From: Bacillus sp. M6-12
GTDB taxonomy: Bacteria > Bacillota > Bacilli > Bacillales > DSM-1321
DNA: 64,000 bases
Assembly (NCBI RefSeq): GCF_002860285.1
Contig: NZ_PGVF01000014.1
Location: forward strand, 186,001-250,000
Direction: 5' to 3'
Shown in pieces: positions 9,326 through 23,114 of the stretch. Position 1 is the first letter of the stretch; every line of letters begins with the position of its first letter. The translations under genes were made by a program, and so were the position numbers. The notes below the pieces were generated by a model. It was not told where the DNA came from. It searched no databases and saw only the letters and a program-made list of their open reading frames with translations.

Positions 9326-9455
9326 GCTTTAGCTCCAAGCAACTTTTTTTAATAGTAAAAATAAAGCAGCTTTTTTTCGCAGGTAAATAAAGTCCCTCTA
9401 TGGTTATGACCTGGCCGTCGATACCTTCCTTTGTCAGGGCGCTTTCGTTTTTCGT
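9326..9455 (+). repeat. Possible degenerate family A repeat between ileS and lspA
   Basis: TTTAGCTCCAAGCAACTTTT resembles the left end of the family A copy at 43.3 kb, which reads TCTAGCTTCAGCGCCCAGCA followed by ACTTTT. GTCAGGGCGCTTTCGTTTTTC near 9434-9454 resembles the right end. The middle is diverged. The rest of this 339-base gap holds the ileS terminator and the lspA promoter. B. subtilis has ylyA here, and no such gene is seen. Confidence 0.35.
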
Positions 9456-9485
9456 CCATGTTCTTGTGCATAAAAATAGGGAATA

Positions 9486-9494
9486 TGCTACAAT
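9486..9494 (+). promoter_or_regulatory. Extended -10 promoter of lspA-rluD
   Basis: TGCTACAAT is an extended -10 (TG, one base, TACAAT) 36 bases before lspA. TTGTGC at 9464-9469 could be a -35, but its 19-base spacing is long. Confidence 0.5.
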
Positions 9495-9530
9495 TCTAGA
9501 ATAGATTAGCTAAGAGTTGGGGGTAGCTTT

Positions 9531-10004
9531 GTGTTATATTATATTATTGCGCTGTTAGTAATTTTGCTGGATCAAATCACCAAGGTGCTGATCGTCAAAA
9601 AGATGGAACTTGGGGATAGCTTCCCGGTGATCGAAAATGTTTTTTACATAACTTCCCATCGTAACCGCGGTGCTGCTTGGGGAATCCTTGAAGGTAAGAT
9701 GTGGTTTTTTTATATTATTACTGTTATCGTAGTAGCCGGCTTGGTTTATTACATACAGAAAATGGCAAAACAGCATAGGCTGCTTGGGATTTCCCTGGGG
9801 CTAATGCTTGGCGGTGCAATCGGAAATTTTATTGACCGTATTTTTCGAAAAGAAGTGGTTGATTTTATCCATACATATATATTCAGCTATAATTTTCCGG
9901 TGTTTAATATTGCGGATGCTGCATTGACGATCGGCGTAGCAATGCTCGTTATTTACATGCTTTTTGAAGAAAAACTGGTGAAGGGGCAAACAACAAATGA
10001 GTAA
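9531..10004 (+). CDS. lspA: Prolipoprotein signal peptidase (signal peptidase II)
   Basis: LspA (157 residues) is the membrane aspartyl protease that removes the signal peptide from diacylglyceryl-modified prolipoproteins. Four hydrophobic segments are visible. The two catalytic aspartate motifs are [16 protein letters not shown] (about residues 100-115) and [11 protein letters not shown] (about 125-135). NRGAAWG near residue 45 is also conserved. The start is a GTG at 9531 with GGGGG upstream. The stop overlaps the rluD start by eight bases, suggesting translational coupling. Confidence 0.95.
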   Translation: MLYYIIALLVILLDQITKVLIVKKMELGDSFPVIENVFYITSHRNRGAAWGILEGKMWFFYIITVIVVAGLVYYIQKMAKQHRLLGISLGLMLGGAIGNFIDRIFRKEVVDFIHTYIFSYNFPVFNIADAALTIGVAMLVIYMLFEEKLVKGQTTNE

Positions 10005-10911
10005 TTTTCAGCATACAGTTCTAGAAGAGGAAAACGGCCTTCGCATCGATAAGGTTCTTTCCACATTAAATGAAGAGTGGTCTAGAACCCAGGTACAGCA
10101 ATGGATCAAGGAAAACCATGTTCTAGTGAATGGTTCAGCGGTAAAAACGAATTATAAATGCAGTGCAGGGGATGAAATTACAATTGTAATTCCTGAACCT
10201 GAAGATCTGGATGTTGAAGCGGAAGAAATGAATCTGGAGATTTATTACGAGGACAGCGACGTGCTTGTTGTGAACAAGCCAAGAGGGATGGTTGTCCACC
10301 CGGCACCCGGACATACTTCCGGCACGCTGGTTAATGGCCTGATGGCCCATTGCAAGGATCTTTCCGGAATAAATGGAGTCATGCGGCCTGGCATTGTTCA
10401 TCGAATCGATAAGGATACATCAGGCTTATTGATGGTTGCAAAAAATGACATGGCTCACGAAAGCCTTGTACAGCAGCTGGTTGATAAAACGGTCACCAGA
10501 AAATACCGGGCTATAGTCCATGGTATCATACCGCATGATTACGGTACGATTGACGCACCGATCGGGCGCGATAAAAAAGACCGCCAAAGCATGACGGTTA
10601 CCGAGGAAAATGCTAAAAATGCGGTGACCCACTTTCGTGTGCTTGAGAGGTTTGATAATTTCACATTCGTTGAGTGCCAGCTGGAAACAGGAAGAACTCA
10701 TCAGATTCGTGTCCATATGAAGTATATTGGCTTTCCCCTCGCAGGAGATCCTAAATATGGCCCAAGAAAAACACTTGATATAGACGGACAGGCTCTTCAT
10801 GCTGGCGTACTTGGCTTTGTACATCCCAGAACAAAGGAATATATCGAGTTTGAGGCTCCGCTGCCGCCAATATTTGAAGAACTTCTCGACAAACTTCGCC
10901 ATAAGCGTTGA
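9997..10911 (+). CDS. rluD: RluD-family 23S rRNA pseudouridine synthase (YlyB)
   Basis: This 304-residue protein has an N-terminal S4 domain ([22 protein letters not shown]) and a RluA/RluD-type catalytic domain. The catalytic aspartate lies in [15 protein letters not shown] near residue 140. The later motif [23 protein letters not shown] is also typical. The exact rRNA target cannot be told from sequence; B. subtilis YlyB is the syntenic homologue. It overlaps lspA, and its stop codon overlaps the -35 element of the pyr operon promoter. Confidence 0.9.
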   Translation: MSNFQHTVLEEENGLRIDKVLSTLNEEWSRTQVQQWIKENHVLVNGSAVKTNYKCSAGDEITIVIPEPEDLDVEAEEMNLEIYYEDSDVLVVNKPRGMVVHPAPGHTSGTLVNGLMAHCKDLSGINGVMRPGIVHRIDKDTSGLLMVAKNDMAHESLVQQLVDKTVTRKYRAIVHGIIPHDYGTIDAPIGRDKKDRQSMTVTEENAKNAVTHFRVLERFDNFTFVECQLETGRTHQIRVHMKYIGFPLAGDPKYGPRKTLDIDGQALHAGVLGFVHPRTKEYIEFEAPLPPIFEELLDKLRHKR

Positions 10912-10936
10912 CAAACTGCCCATCTTTCTTTAAGAT
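10908..10936 (+). promoter_or_regulatory. Sigma-A promoter of the pyr operon
   Basis: A consensus TTGACA (10908-10913) shares bases with the rluD stop codon. TAAGAT (10931-10936) follows after exactly 17 bases. The transcript would start just before the first PyrR attenuator. Confidence 0.85.
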
Positions 10937-10954
10937 GAGGATAGCTTAATAAGA

Positions 10955-11087
10955 ACCTTTAATGACAGTCCCGTGAGGCTGAGAAGGAAACGGATTTTTA
11001 TGGACAGTTTCACTGTGGTTTTCACAACCTTGTCCATAACATGCAATTATCTGTATCCTCCTGCTGAGCGGCAGGGGGATTTTTTAA
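10955..11087 (+). promoter_or_regulatory. PyrR-dependent attenuator 1 (before pyrR)
   Basis: The PyrR-binding hairpin (10955-10987) has CCTT and AAGG outer arms and the conserved loop AGTCCCGTGAGGCT. A terminator follows at about 11054-11085, where ATCCTCCTGC pairs with GCAGGGGGAT before a T-run. An antiterminator alternative is visible: GGAAACGGAT and TATGGACA after the binding loop can pair with TGTCCATA and ATCTGTATCC ahead of the terminator. UMP-bound PyrR should stabilise the binding hairpin and favour termination. Confidence 0.92.
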
Positions 11088-11128
11088 TTCCGTTTTTCCA
11101 TCCGGATAGGAAAGGATGAAAGTAATAA

Positions 11129-11671
<543 letters not shown>

Positions 11672-11678
11672 ATATTCA

Positions 11679-11783
11679 CCCTTTTAACAAGCAGTCCCGA
11701 GAGGCTGACAAGGGGAAGGCAGACAAAAGCGGCGCATGGCGTCCGGCTGCCCTCCTTGTACCCTCTGGCAAAGAGGGTTTTCT
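11679..11783 (+). promoter_or_regulatory. PyrR-dependent attenuator 2 (pyrR-pyrP)
   Basis: The binding hairpin has CCCTT and AAGGG arms with the loop GCAGTCCCGAGAGGCTG (11691-11707). The terminator is CCCTCTGGCAAAGAGGG followed by TTTTCTT (11761-11783). Between them, CAAGGGGAAGGCAG pairs with CTGCCCTCCTTG to give an antiterminator that overlaps the binding hairpin's right arm. Confidence 0.9.
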
Positions 11784-11817
11784 TATGAAAAGAAAGTGTA
11801 TCTTGTTTAACAGGTAG

Positions 11818-11862
11818 AGATATCTAGCTCTAGCCTCGACCAGGGTGCTTGCACTTTTAAGA
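11818..11862 (+). repeat. Internally deleted family A repeat upstream of pyrP
   Basis: GATATCTAGCTCTAGC, a family A left end, is joined directly to CGACCAGGGTGCTTGCACTT, a family A right end. This gives a solo element of about 45 bases between the attenuator and the pyrP ribosome site. Confidence 0.5.
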
Positions 11863-11878
11863 ACTAGGAGGATATATC

Positions 11879-13213
11879 ATGGAACAAAAACGCGATGTAG
11901 TATTGGATATAAGAGATGTCCCGTCACCGGGGCAATGGATAACGTTAAGCCTTCAGCACCTTTTCGCAATGTTTGGCGCCACAGTGCTCGTACCATTCTT
12001 AGTGGGCCTGAGCCCGGGGATCGCACTGATTTCAAGCGGACTTGGAACGCTTGCTTATTTGCTCGTAACTAAAGGACAAATCCCGGCTTATCTTGGTTCA
12101 TCTTTCGCCTTTATCTCACCTATTATTGCCGCGAAAGCACTAGGCGGTCCGGAATCAGCAATGATTGGCTGTTTCCTTGCCGGACTTGTTTACGGAGCGG
12201 TTGCGCTTCTTATAAAAAAAATCGGCCTTGGCTGGCTGATGAATATTTTACCGCCAGTTGTAGTTGGCCCGGTTATCATTGTAATCGGACTTGGACTTGC
12301 CGGTACGGCAGTTAACATGGCTATGTACGAAAATCCAGGAGCACCTGCCGGAGAACTTGTTTACAGCACTACCCACATTACTGTGGCATTAATTACGCTT
12401 GGAGTTACAATTGTTTGCTCAATGTTTCTTAAAGGATTCCTTGGCCTGATTCCAATCCTTATCGGTATCATCGCAGGTTATACTACTGCTTTCTTTGCTG
12501 GAATTGTGGATCTGAGCGGTGTTCAGGAAGCGGCATGGTTCCAAATGCCGGAATTCATGATCCCGTTTGCAACATACACCCCTGTCTTTTCCTGGGAAGT
12601 CGCCTTGATTATGATTCCGGTTGCGATTGTAACACTGGCTGAGCATATCGGTCACCAAATGGTTTTAAGCAAGGTAGTTGGAAGAAACTTTATCGAAAAA
12701 CCAGGCTTACATCGTTCGGTTATGGGTGATGGGGTTGGAATTATGATTGGTTCCCTGATTGGCGGACCGCCGTTAACTTCATATGGGGAAAATATCGGTG
12801 TTATGGCCATTACAAGAGCTTTCAGCGTCTTTATTATCGGCGGTGCTGCTGTGATTGCGATCTGCTTTGGCTTCATCGGAAAAATTTCAGCAGTGATCAG
12901 TTCAATCCCTTCAGCGGTTATGGGAGGAATATCAATCCTGTTATTTGGAATCATCGCTTCAAGCGGCTTACGGATGCTGATTGACAATAAAGTAGACTTT
13001 GGCAATAACAGAAACTTAATTATATCTTCTGTCATCCTTGTAATCGGAGTCGGTGGAGCATTTGTAAAGCTTTCAGATGCGGTATCGCTTTCCGGAATGG
13101 CTCTTGCTGCTTTAATTGGAGTATTGTTAAACCTTATCCTTCCTGGAAGGGAAAAGAATAGCGGAAATATGTTTGAAGCGGAAAAAAAAAATAATCCGGT
13201 AAACGCGGCTTAA
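11879..13213 (+). CDS. pyrP: Uracil permease PyrP (NCS2 family)
   Basis: PyrP (444 residues) is a nucleobase:cation symporter-2 uracil transporter with about 12-14 hydrophobic segments. NCS2 features include QHLFAMFGATVLVPFLVGL near the N-terminus, the AEHIGHQ motif (about residues 255-262), and GDGVGIMIGSLIGGPPLTSYGENIG near residue 290. AGGAGG at 11866-11871 gives a good ribosome site. It lies between attenuators 2 and 3, so uptake is independently tuned by PyrR. Confidence 0.95.
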   Translation: MEQKRDVVLDIRDVPSPGQWITLSLQHLFAMFGATVLVPFLVGLSPGIALISSGLGTLAYLLVTKGQIPAYLGSSFAFISPIIAAKALGGPESAMIGCFLAGLVYGAVALLIKKIGLGWLMNILPPVVVGPVIIVIGLGLAGTAVNMAMYENPGAPAGELVYSTTHITVALITLGVTIVCSMFLKGFLGLIPILIGIIAGYTTAFFAGIVDLSGVQEAAWFQMPEFMIPFATYTPVFSWEVALIMIPVAIVTLAEHIGHQMVLSKVVGRNFIEKPGLHRSVMGDGVGIMIGSLIGGPPLTSYGENIGVMAITRAFSVFIIGGAAVIAICFGFIGKISAVISSIPSAVMGGISILLFGIIASSGLRMLIDNKVDFGNNRNLIISSVILVIGVGGAFVKLSDAVSLSGMALAALIGVLLNLILPGREKNSGNMFEAEKKNNPVNAA

Positions 13214-13390
13214 CACTTTTTAAAAGAGGTCCAGAGAGGCTTAAAAGGGTGTTGGTAGTGAAGACGGAATAAGGCATAGTTTAGGCTGTCCCTGCTATAA
13301 GTATAAATATCAGGAACTGTCCTATGGCTTTGCCCTCCATCTTTACTCTAAACACCCTATCCTCTCTATGGATAGGGTGTTTTTTTTTAC
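13213..13390 (+). promoter_or_regulatory. PyrR-dependent attenuator 3 (pyrP-pyrB)
   Basis: ACACT and AGGGTGT arms flank the binding loop AGGTCCAGAGAGGCTT (13227-13242). The terminator ACACCCTATCC / GGATAGGGTGT with an eight-to-nine-base T-run ends near 13389. A long antiterminator is visible: 13246-13279, starting AGGGTGTT, pairs with 13323-13358, ending AAACACCCT, and includes most of the terminator's left arm. Confidence 0.92.
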
Positions 13391-13450
13391 AGAATTAAAC
13401 CAGCTTGCCAAGCGGATAAACTTCCAAAAAACAAGAAGGGGTCGATACTT

Positions 13451-14386
13451 ATGAACTCTTTACTGACAATGAATGATCTGCAGGTTCACGAAATAAATGA
13501 AATCCTGAAAGATGCACAAAGCTTTGCGGAGGGAAGGCTGTGGGAGCCGGGTAAAAAACTGTTTGTAGCCAACCTTTTTTTTGAGCCTAGCACACGAACA
13601 AAATGCAGCTTTGAAGTAGCGGAAAGAAGGCTTGGACTGGATGTTATCCATTTTGAGGCTGCAACATCAAGTGTCCAAAAGGGAGAAACTTTGTATGATA
13701 CAGCAAAAACTCTGCAGTCCATAGGTGCCGGTGCTCTTGTCATCCGCCATAAACAAGACAAATACTTCAATGAACTGGAAGGCAGGCTGAACATACCGGT
13801 AATCAATGCAGGGGACGGCTGCGGAAACCATCCGACCCAATCGCTCCTGGATCTATTAACTATCAAGCAGGAATTAGGAAGTTTATCTGGCTTAAAGGTT
13901 GCGATCATCGGGGATATCAGACACAGCAGGGTTGCCCGTTCCAATGCAGACGCTTTGACAAGGCTTGGGGCGGAAGTTGTGTTCTCGGGTCCCAAGGAAT
14001 GGATGGATTTTAGTCTCAATACAGGAAGTTATGAAAATATCGATAGCGCCATAAAAACAGCGGATGTCGTGATGCTGCTCCGCATACAGCACGAAAGGCA
14101 TTCCGGAGGCTCGGGTGTCCAGGATGGTGATTATCTTTCAAGTTATGGCCTGACGAAGGATAGGGAACGTTCTATGAAGCAAAACGCCATCATTATGCAC
14201 CCGGCACCCGTAAACCGAGGAATGGAAATAGATAGTGAATTAGTAGAATGCGAGCGTTCTAGAATCTTTAAACAAATGGAAAATGGTGTGTTTGTAAGAA
14301 TGGCAGTCCTAAAGAGAGCATTCGAAAAAGCTGAAGGAGGAAACGTGTATGAAGCTCATCATCAAAAATGGTTCGTTGCTAACTGA
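13451..14386 (+). CDS. pyrB: Aspartate carbamoyltransferase catalytic chain
   Basis: PyrB (311 residues) joins carbamoyl phosphate and aspartate to give carbamoyl-aspartate. The carbamoyl-phosphate site [15 protein letters not shown] (about residues 43-57) and [12 protein letters not shown] (about 125-136) are intact. The aspartate-side sequence [12 protein letters not shown] lies near residue 250. No regulatory chain gene is present, as in other Bacillus. The end overlaps pyrC by 38 bases, and the pyrC ribosome site lies inside pyrB. Confidence 0.97.
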   Translation: MNSLLTMNDLQVHEINEILKDAQSFAEGRLWEPGKKLFVANLFFEPSTRTKCSFEVAERRLGLDVIHFEAATSSVQKGETLYDTAKTLQSIGAGALVIRHKQDKYFNELEGRLNIPVINAGDGCGNHPTQSLLDLLTIKQELGSLSGLKVAIIGDIRHSRVARSNADALTRLGAEVVFSGPKEWMDFSLNTGSYENIDSAIKTADVVMLLRIQHERHSGGSGVQDGDYLSSYGLTKDRERSMKQNAIIMHPAPVNRGMEIDSELVECERSRIFKQMENGVFVRMAVLKRAFEKAEGGNVYEAHHQKWFVAN

Positions 14387-15635
14387 GGAAGGTAATCTGA
14401 AACAAGCAGATATTAAAATAGATGGAAAGATAATTTCCGAATTAAAAGAGAATATAGAGGCGGCCGGCTATGAAACGGTTGATGCATCCGGGCTGTTCGT
14501 TGCTCCGGGATTAATCGACCTGCATGTCCATTTAAGGGAACCGGGCGGTGAGAAGAAGGAAACGATAGATACAGGCACAAAAGCGGCAGCCAAAGGCGGT
14601 TTTACGACGATTGCGGCTATGCCAAATACCCGGCCGGTACCAGATACAAAGGAACAAGTAGAATGGCTGATTAATAGAATTGAAGAAACAGGGCATGTGA
14701 GAGTCCTTCCCTATGGATCGATTACAACGCGCCAGCTTGGACGTGAACTGACTGATTTTGCCGGAATGAAGCAAGCGGGAGCATTTGCCTTCACTGATGA
14801 TGGAGTAGGCGTTCAGGAGGCAGGCAAAATGCTGGCTGCCATGAAACAAGCAGCTGAACAGAATGTAGCAATCGTTGCCCACTGTGAGGACAACTCATTA
14901 ATTAATAAAGGATCGGTACACGAAGGGACTTTTTCAAAAAAACAAGGGCTAAATGGAATTCCGTCTGTATGCGAATCTGTACATATCGCAAGGGACGTTC
15001 TTCTCGCTGAAGCAGCCGGCTGCCATTATCATGTGTGCCATATAAGCACAAAGGAATCGGTCAGGGTTGTCAGGGATGCAAAAAGGGCAGGCATCCGCGT
15101 TACGGCAGAAGTTAGCCCGCATCACCTGCTGCTTTGCGACGAAGACATTCCGGGAAAAGACACCAATTATAAAATGAACCCTCCATTAAGAGGGAAAAAG
15201 GACAGAGAAGCACTAATTGAAGGACTGCTGGATGGCACGATCGACTTTATTGCAACAGACCATGCGCCCCATACAGAAGAGGATAAGGCTGAAGGCATGG
15301 AGCTTGCCCCTTTTGGCATCGTTGGACTAGAAACTGCATTCCCTCTGCTGTACACAAATTTTGTCCTAACAAACAAGTTCACGTTAAAGCAGCTTGTTGA
15401 CTTTTTAACCGCAAAACCAGCAGAGAGCTTCGGGCTTCCTTACGGCGAACTGAAAGTCGGCGGGATCGCTGATATTGTGCTGATAGATTTAGAGAATGAG
15501 AGTTTGATTGACAAGAATAGATTCGAATCAAAGGGAAAAAACACACCGTTTCACGGCGAAAAATGTTTTGGCTGGCCGGTAATGACGATTGCAGAAGGTA
15601 AAATAGCCTGGAAAAAGGAGACAGCAAACATATGA
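14349..15635 (+). CDS. pyrC: Dihydroorotase (class I)
   Basis: PyrC (428 residues) cyclises carbamoyl-aspartate to dihydroorotate. The amidohydrolase zinc motif [16 protein letters not shown] (about residues 58-73) is intact, with later metal histidines in AIVAHCEDN (about 175) and YHVCHIST (about 230). The catalytic aspartate lies in ATDHAPHT (about 303). AAGGAGG upstream supports the ATG at 14349. Its TGA overlaps the ATG of pyrAA in an ATGA junction. Confidence 0.97.
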   Translation: MKLIIKNGSLLTEEGNLKQADIKIDGKIISELKENIEAAGYETVDASGLFVAPGLIDLHVHLREPGGEKKETIDTGTKAAAKGGFTTIAAMPNTRPVPDTKEQVEWLINRIEETGHVRVLPYGSITTRQLGRELTDFAGMKQAGAFAFTDDGVGVQEAGKMLAAMKQAAEQNVAIVAHCEDNSLINKGSVHEGTFSKKQGLNGIPSVCESVHIARDVLLAEAAGCHYHVCHISTKESVRVVRDAKRAGIRVTAEVSPHHLLLCDEDIPGKDTNYKMNPPLRGKKDREALIEGLLDGTIDFIATDHAPHTEEDKAEGMELAPFGIVGLETAFPLLYTNFVLTNKFTLKQLVDFLTAKPAESFGLPYGELKVGGIADIVLIDLENESLIDKNRFESKGKNTPFHGEKCFGWPVMTIAEGKIAWKKETANI

Positions 15636-16738
15636 AAAGACAGCTCATCTTGGAGGATGGAACAATATTTACAGGTGAAGGGTTCGGCAGCAGTGTGGAT
15701 AAAGTCGGCGAGGTAGTATTTAATACAGGGATGACCGGCTACCAGGAGATCCTGTCTGACCCTTCCTACTGCGCCCAAATCGTTACTCTGACATATCCTT
15801 TGGTTGGCAATTATGGGATTAACCGGGATGACTTTGAATCCATCATTCCAGCGGTTCATGGACTCATTGTGAAGGAAGCTGCTGAATTCCCATCTAACTG
15901 GAGAAGCCAAATCTCACTGGATGAGTATTTAAAACAGAAAAATATCCCTGGCATCAGCGGGATTGACACACGAAAGCTGACAAGGATTATCCGCCAGTAT
16001 GGAACCTTGAAGGGTGCCATTTGCGGGACAGAAAAGAGTCCCCAAGAAGTGATCCAGCAATTAAAAGCTACCGTTACACCGACCGACCAGGTAAAGCGGG
16101 TATCAACCAAAACAGCATACCCGAGTCCAGGCCGAGGCAGAAGGGTTGTTCTTGTTGATTACGGAATGAAGCATGGAATATTAAGAGAATTAAATAATCG
16201 CGACTGTGATGTTGTCGTGGTGCCTTTCAATGTGACAGCAGAAGAGGTACTCAGCCTGTCACCGGATGGCATCATGCTGTCCAATGGACCTGGAGACCCA
16301 AAGGATGTAAAGGAAGCAATCCAGATGATTAAAGGTGTCCAAGGGGAAGTGCCTTTGTTTGGAATCTGTCTCGGACATCAGCTGTTTGCCCTGGCGAATG
16401 GAGCGGATACAGAAAAAATGAAATTTGGCCACCGGGGATCCAACCATCCGGTGAAAGACCTTAAAACAGGGAAAATCGCTTTAACTTCCCAGAACCATGG
16501 CTACACAGTTCACGCGGAATCGCTCGAGAAAACCAAATTGAAAGTAACCCATATAGCTTTAAATGACGGCACAGTGGAAGGTCTGGCCCATACCGAATAT
16601 CCGGCCTTTACCGTCCAATACCATCCTGAAGCATCACCGGGACCTGAGGATGCAAACTACTTATTTGATGATTTTATGACTATGATTGAAGCTGCCAAAA
16701 AGGAAGGGGAAAAATTATGCCTAAACGCACAGATATAA
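15632..16738 (+). CDS. pyrAA: Carbamoyl-phosphate synthase, pyrimidine-specific small chain (glutaminase)
   Basis: This 368-residue glutamine amidotransferase subunit supplies ammonia for carbamoyl phosphate. The class I GATase domain (about residues 170-355) has the nucleophile in [13 protein letters not shown] and the His/Glu pair in [11 protein letters not shown]. The N-terminal half is the CarA-specific domain ([20 protein letters not shown]). Its end overlaps pyrAB by 22 bases. Confidence 0.97.
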   Translation: MKRQLILEDGTIFTGEGFGSSVDKVGEVVFNTGMTGYQEILSDPSYCAQIVTLTYPLVGNYGINRDDFESIIPAVHGLIVKEAAEFPSNWRSQISLDEYLKQKNIPGISGIDTRKLTRIIRQYGTLKGAICGTEKSPQEVIQQLKATVTPTDQVKRVSTKTAYPSPGRGRRVVLVDYGMKHGILRELNNRDCDVVVVPFNVTAEEVLSLSPDGIMLSNGPGDPKDVKEAIQMIKGVQGEVPLFGICLGHQLFALANGADTEKMKFGHRGSNHPVKDLKTGKIALTSQNHGYTVHAESLEKTKLKVTHIALNDGTVEGLAHTEYPAFTVQYHPEASPGPEDANYLFDDFMTMIEAAKKEGEKLCLNAQI

Positions 16739-19700
16739 AAAGCATCCTGGTTATCGGTTCCGGCCCAATTGTAATTGGCCAGGCCGCAGAATTTGACTAT
16801 GCCGGCACACAGGCCTGCATAGCACTTCGTGAAGAAGGCTACAAGGTGATTCTCGTAAATTCCAATCCTGCGACAATCATGACAGATACTGAAATTGCCG
16901 ATGCAGTTTACATTGAACCGCTGACATTGGAATTTGTCAGCAAAATTATCCGCAAAGAACGCCCGGATGCCCTGCTTCCAACGCTTGGCGGACAGACTGG
17001 CTTAAATATGGCAGTCGAATTGTCAAAATCAGGTGTTCTTGAGGAATGCGGCGTTGAAATTTTGGGAACAAAACTTTCCGCAATCGAGCAAGCCGAAGAC
17101 AGAGACCTGTTCCGCACGCTAATGAATGAGCTTGGCGAGCCGGTGCCTGACAGCGATATCGTTCATAACACGGAAGAGGCTCTTCGATTTGCAGAAAGAG
17201 TAGGCTATCCGGTCATTGTCCGCCCGGCTTTTACACTTGGCGGAACCGGTGGCGGCATTTGTTCTGATGAAGCAGAACTGCTGGAAATCGTCACAGGCGG
17301 ATTAAAGCATAGTCCAGTAACCCAATGTTTGCTTGAAAAAAGCATTGCTGGGATGAAGGAAATTGAATACGAAGTGATGCGAGATTCGAATGATAATGCG
17401 ATTGTGGTCTGTAATATGGAAAACATCGATCCGGTCGGAGTCCATACAGGGGATTCAATTGTGGTCGCCCCAAGCCAGACGCTGAGCGACCGTGAATACC
17501 AGCTGCTCCGCAATGTATCATTAAAAATAATCAGAGCGCTTAAAATTGAAGGCGGCTGTAATGTTCAGCTTGCACTTGATCCATACAGCTTTCAATATTT
17601 CGTCATTGAAGTAAACCCGCGTGTCAGCAGGTCATCAGCGCTTGCATCTAAAGCAACAGGCTATCCTATTGCAAAACTTGCTGCAAAAATCGCGGTCGGC
17701 CTGACGCTGGATGAAATGATGAATCCTGTAACGGGAAAAACGTATGCAAGCTTTGAACCGGCTCTCGATTATGTAGTTTCCAAAATTCCGCGCTGGCCGT
17801 TTGATAAGTTTGAGTCTGCCAACCGCAAGCTTGGCACCCAAATGAAGGCTACCGGTGAAGTCATGGCAATCGGCCGTACCTTTGAAGAATCTATCCTGAA
17901 GGCTGTCCGCTCGCTGGAAGCAGGTTTTTACCACCTTGAACTGAAAGATGCTGATGAAATAAGCGATGAGCTTATTGAAAAGAGGATCCGCAAAGCCGGA
18001 GACGAGCGCTTATTTTACATAGGGGAGGCATTAAGAAGAGGAATCACGATTGACCAGCTCCACGAGTGGAGTGAAATAGACCTTTTCTTCCTGCAAAAAT
18101 TCCATAAAATTGTAGCATTTGAACAAGAGCTCCAGGAAAACCCTTTTGACAAAGAAATAGGTGAAAAAGCGAAAAAGATGGGCTTTAGTGACCGGACTGT
18201 TGCAGCGCTCTGGAATACAAATGAAAAGACTGTATACGAATGGCGCAAGGAAAAGGGTATTATCCCGGTTTATAAAATGGTTGATACATGTGCTGCTGAA
18301 TTTGAGTCTGAAACTCCATATTTTTATGGGACCTATGAGGATGAAAATGAGTCAATCGTGACTGACCGGAAAAGCGTTGTTGTGCTCGGTTCAGGACCAA
18401 TCCGGATTGGTCAGGGTGTTGAATTCGACTATGCGACAGTGCATTCTGTCTGGGCAATACGTGAAGCAGGATATGAAGCGATCATTATTAATAACAATCC
18501 GGAAACAGTGTCTACTGATTTCAGCATTTCAGATAAGCTTTATTTTGAACCGCTCACGATTGAAGATGTGATGAGCATTATCGATCTTGAGAAGCCAATC
18601 GGTGCAGTAGTACAGTTTGGCGGGCAAACAGCGATCAATCTTGCAGAGGCATTAGTTGACCGTGGCGTCAAAATTCTTGGAACATCACTGGAGGATGTGG
18701 ACAGGGCTGAAAATCGGGATAAGTTTGAGCATGCTTTAACAGAGCTTGATATTCCGCAGCCTTTGGGCAAAACGGCAGTATCTGTGGAGGAGGCTGTTCT
18801 CATTGCTGAAGAAATAGGCTATCCGGTTCTTGTCCGACCTTCCTATGTACTAGGCGGCCGGGCGATGGAGATCGTCTATAAGCAGGAGGAACTGCTTCAT
18901 TACATGAAAAATGCTGTGAATGTCAATCCGGAGCATCCTGTCCTGGTTGACCGCTATCTGTACGGGAAGGAAATCGAGGTTGATGCGATTTCAGATGGGT
19001 CAGATGTGCTGATCCCTGGAATCATGGAGCATATCGAACGTGCCGGCGTCCACTCAGGTGATTCGATTGCCGTATATCCGCCACAAAGCATCAGTAATGA
19101 AATAAAAAATAAGATAATCGAATTTACAACCCGCCTTGCCAAAGGGCTTAATATTGTCGGACTGTTAAACATCCAGTATGTCGTCAGCAAGGGAGAAGTA
19201 TTTGTTCTAGAAGTAAATCCGCGTTCCAGCCGGACGGTGCCATTTTTAAGCAAAATTACAAATGTTCCGATGGCCAATCTTGCGACTAAAGTCATCTTGG
19301 GCCAATCGCTTGCATCAATGGGGTACGAGAGCGGGCTTGTTCCTGAAAAACAGGGTGTGTATGTGAAGGTGCCGGTGTTTTCTTTTGCTAAGCTGAAAAG
19401 GGTCGATATAACACTGGGGCCTGAAATGAAATCTACCGGTGAGGTTATGGGAAAAGACAGCACATTGGAAAAGGCATTGTATAAAGGATTGCTGGCTTCA
19501 GGGATGAAAATCCGTGAACATGGTTCCGTGCTCCTTACGGTTGCTGACAAGGATAAGCTGGAGGCTTTGAATCTGGCAAAAAGATTCCACAGCATCGGCT
19601 ACCGTTTGATTGCAACAAGTGGTACAGCTTCCTCTATTAAAGAAGCAGGAATCCCGGTTCGGGAAACAGACAAAATTGGCGGAGAAGGCCACACCCTTCT

Positions 19701-19925
19701 TGATGTTATTAGAACCGGAGAAGCACAGCTGATTATTAACACACTGACAAAAGGAAAGCAGCCTGAACGTGACGGTTTCCGAATTAGAAGAGAGTCTGTC
19801 GAAAACGGAATTCCTTGCCTGACCTCCCTTGATACAGCAGATGCGATCCTGAAGGTTCTTGAGTCCATGACTTTCTCAGCTGAACCTATGAACAAATCAG
19901 AAAAGAACCCTGAGGTGACAATGGT

Positions 19926-19929
<4 letters not shown>
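16717..19929 (+). CDS. pyrAB: Carbamoyl-phosphate synthase, pyrimidine-specific large chain
   Basis: This 1070-residue synthetase subunit has two homologous ATP-grasp halves. The first begins [22 protein letters not shown] and has [12 protein letters not shown] near residue 170. The second begins [20 protein letters not shown] near residue 555 and has [13 protein letters not shown] near residue 708. [20 protein letters not shown] and [15 protein letters not shown] are the metal-ligand segments of each half. The C-terminal MGS-like domain (about 930-1060) is the usual allosteric region. The gene overlaps pyrAA and shares an ATGA junction with pyrK. Confidence 0.98.
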
Positions 19930-22327
<2,398 letters not shown>

Positions 22328-22331
<4 letters not shown>

Positions 22332-22960
22332 AAAACTATCTAGCCGAAAAATTACTGGAAATCAAAGCTGTTTATCTTCAGCCTAATAATCCTTTTACCT
22401 GGTCGTCAGGAATTAAATCACCAATTTATTGCGATAATAGGCTTACCCTCTCATACCCTGCACTACGGAAGGAAATCGCTAAAGGCCTCCAGTCACTGAT
22501 TGATGAAAAGTTTCCTGGTACAGAAGTAATCGCCGGAACCGCCACAGCTGGGATCCCTCATGCTGCATGGGTATGTGATTTAATGAATCTTCCAATGTGT
22601 TATGTCCGTTCCAGTGCAAAAGGACACGGAAAAGGAAATCAAATTGAGGGACAAGTGAAAGCAGGCCAAAAGGTGGTCGTTATCGAAGATTTAATTTCAA
22701 CCGGCGGCAGCTCAATTACGGCTGTAAAAGCTCTTCGGGAAGCAGGGTGCAATGTAGCAGGAGTCACGGCAATTTTTACATACGGAATGGAAAAAGCAGC
22801 GCTGCAGTTTGAAGAAGCGGGCATACCTGCCTTTGCGCTGAGCGATTATGCTGCATTGATCAACGTAGCAAAGGAACAAAATTATATTGAAGAAAAAGAT
22901 ATCAAGAAGCTGGAGAAATGGCAGGCAAACCCGGCCAGCACAGAATGGCTGGAAGGTTAA
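22328..22960 (+). CDS. pyrE: Orotate phosphoribosyltransferase
   Basis: PyrE (210 residues) makes OMP from orotate and PRPP. The PRPP loop is [21 protein letters not shown] (about residues 117-136), and the catalytic-loop region is [16 protein letters not shown] (about residues 93-108). The start is a TTG at 22328 in a TTGA overlap with pyrF, with GGGAGGGTG upstream. It is the last gene of the operon and is followed by a terminator. Confidence 0.96.
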
Positions 22961-22968
22961 GTGATATT

Positions 22969-23017
22969 GGCTGGATTAGATGTCACACTAAGTGGCCTTT
23001 AGTCCAGTCTTTTTATG
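22969..23017 (+). terminator. Terminator of the pyr operon
   Basis: A long imperfect stem joins GGCTGGATTAGATGTCAC to GTGGCCTTTAGTCCAGTC, with several G-U pairs and one mismatch, followed by TTTTTATG. It lies just after the pyrE stop. Confidence 0.8.
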
Positions 23018-23114
23018 TTTAATTGGAAAACGAGTAACCTTTTACTTTAAAATAGATGTACGTAAATAGCTCTTGTAGTGGATAAAGACAAGTTTTAACG
23101 TAAGAAGGAATAGT

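Noticed and set aside
14349..14386. pyrB-pyrC overlap as a frameshift
   Set aside because: Both proteins are intact at full length; the overlap and internal ribosome site are normal for this operon.
18954..19595. 213-codon reverse frame inside pyrAB, and similar long reverse frames in smc, ftsY, fakA and yloB
   Set aside because: These are antisense shadows of strongly conserved genes, with low-complexity Ser-rich products and no ribosome sites.
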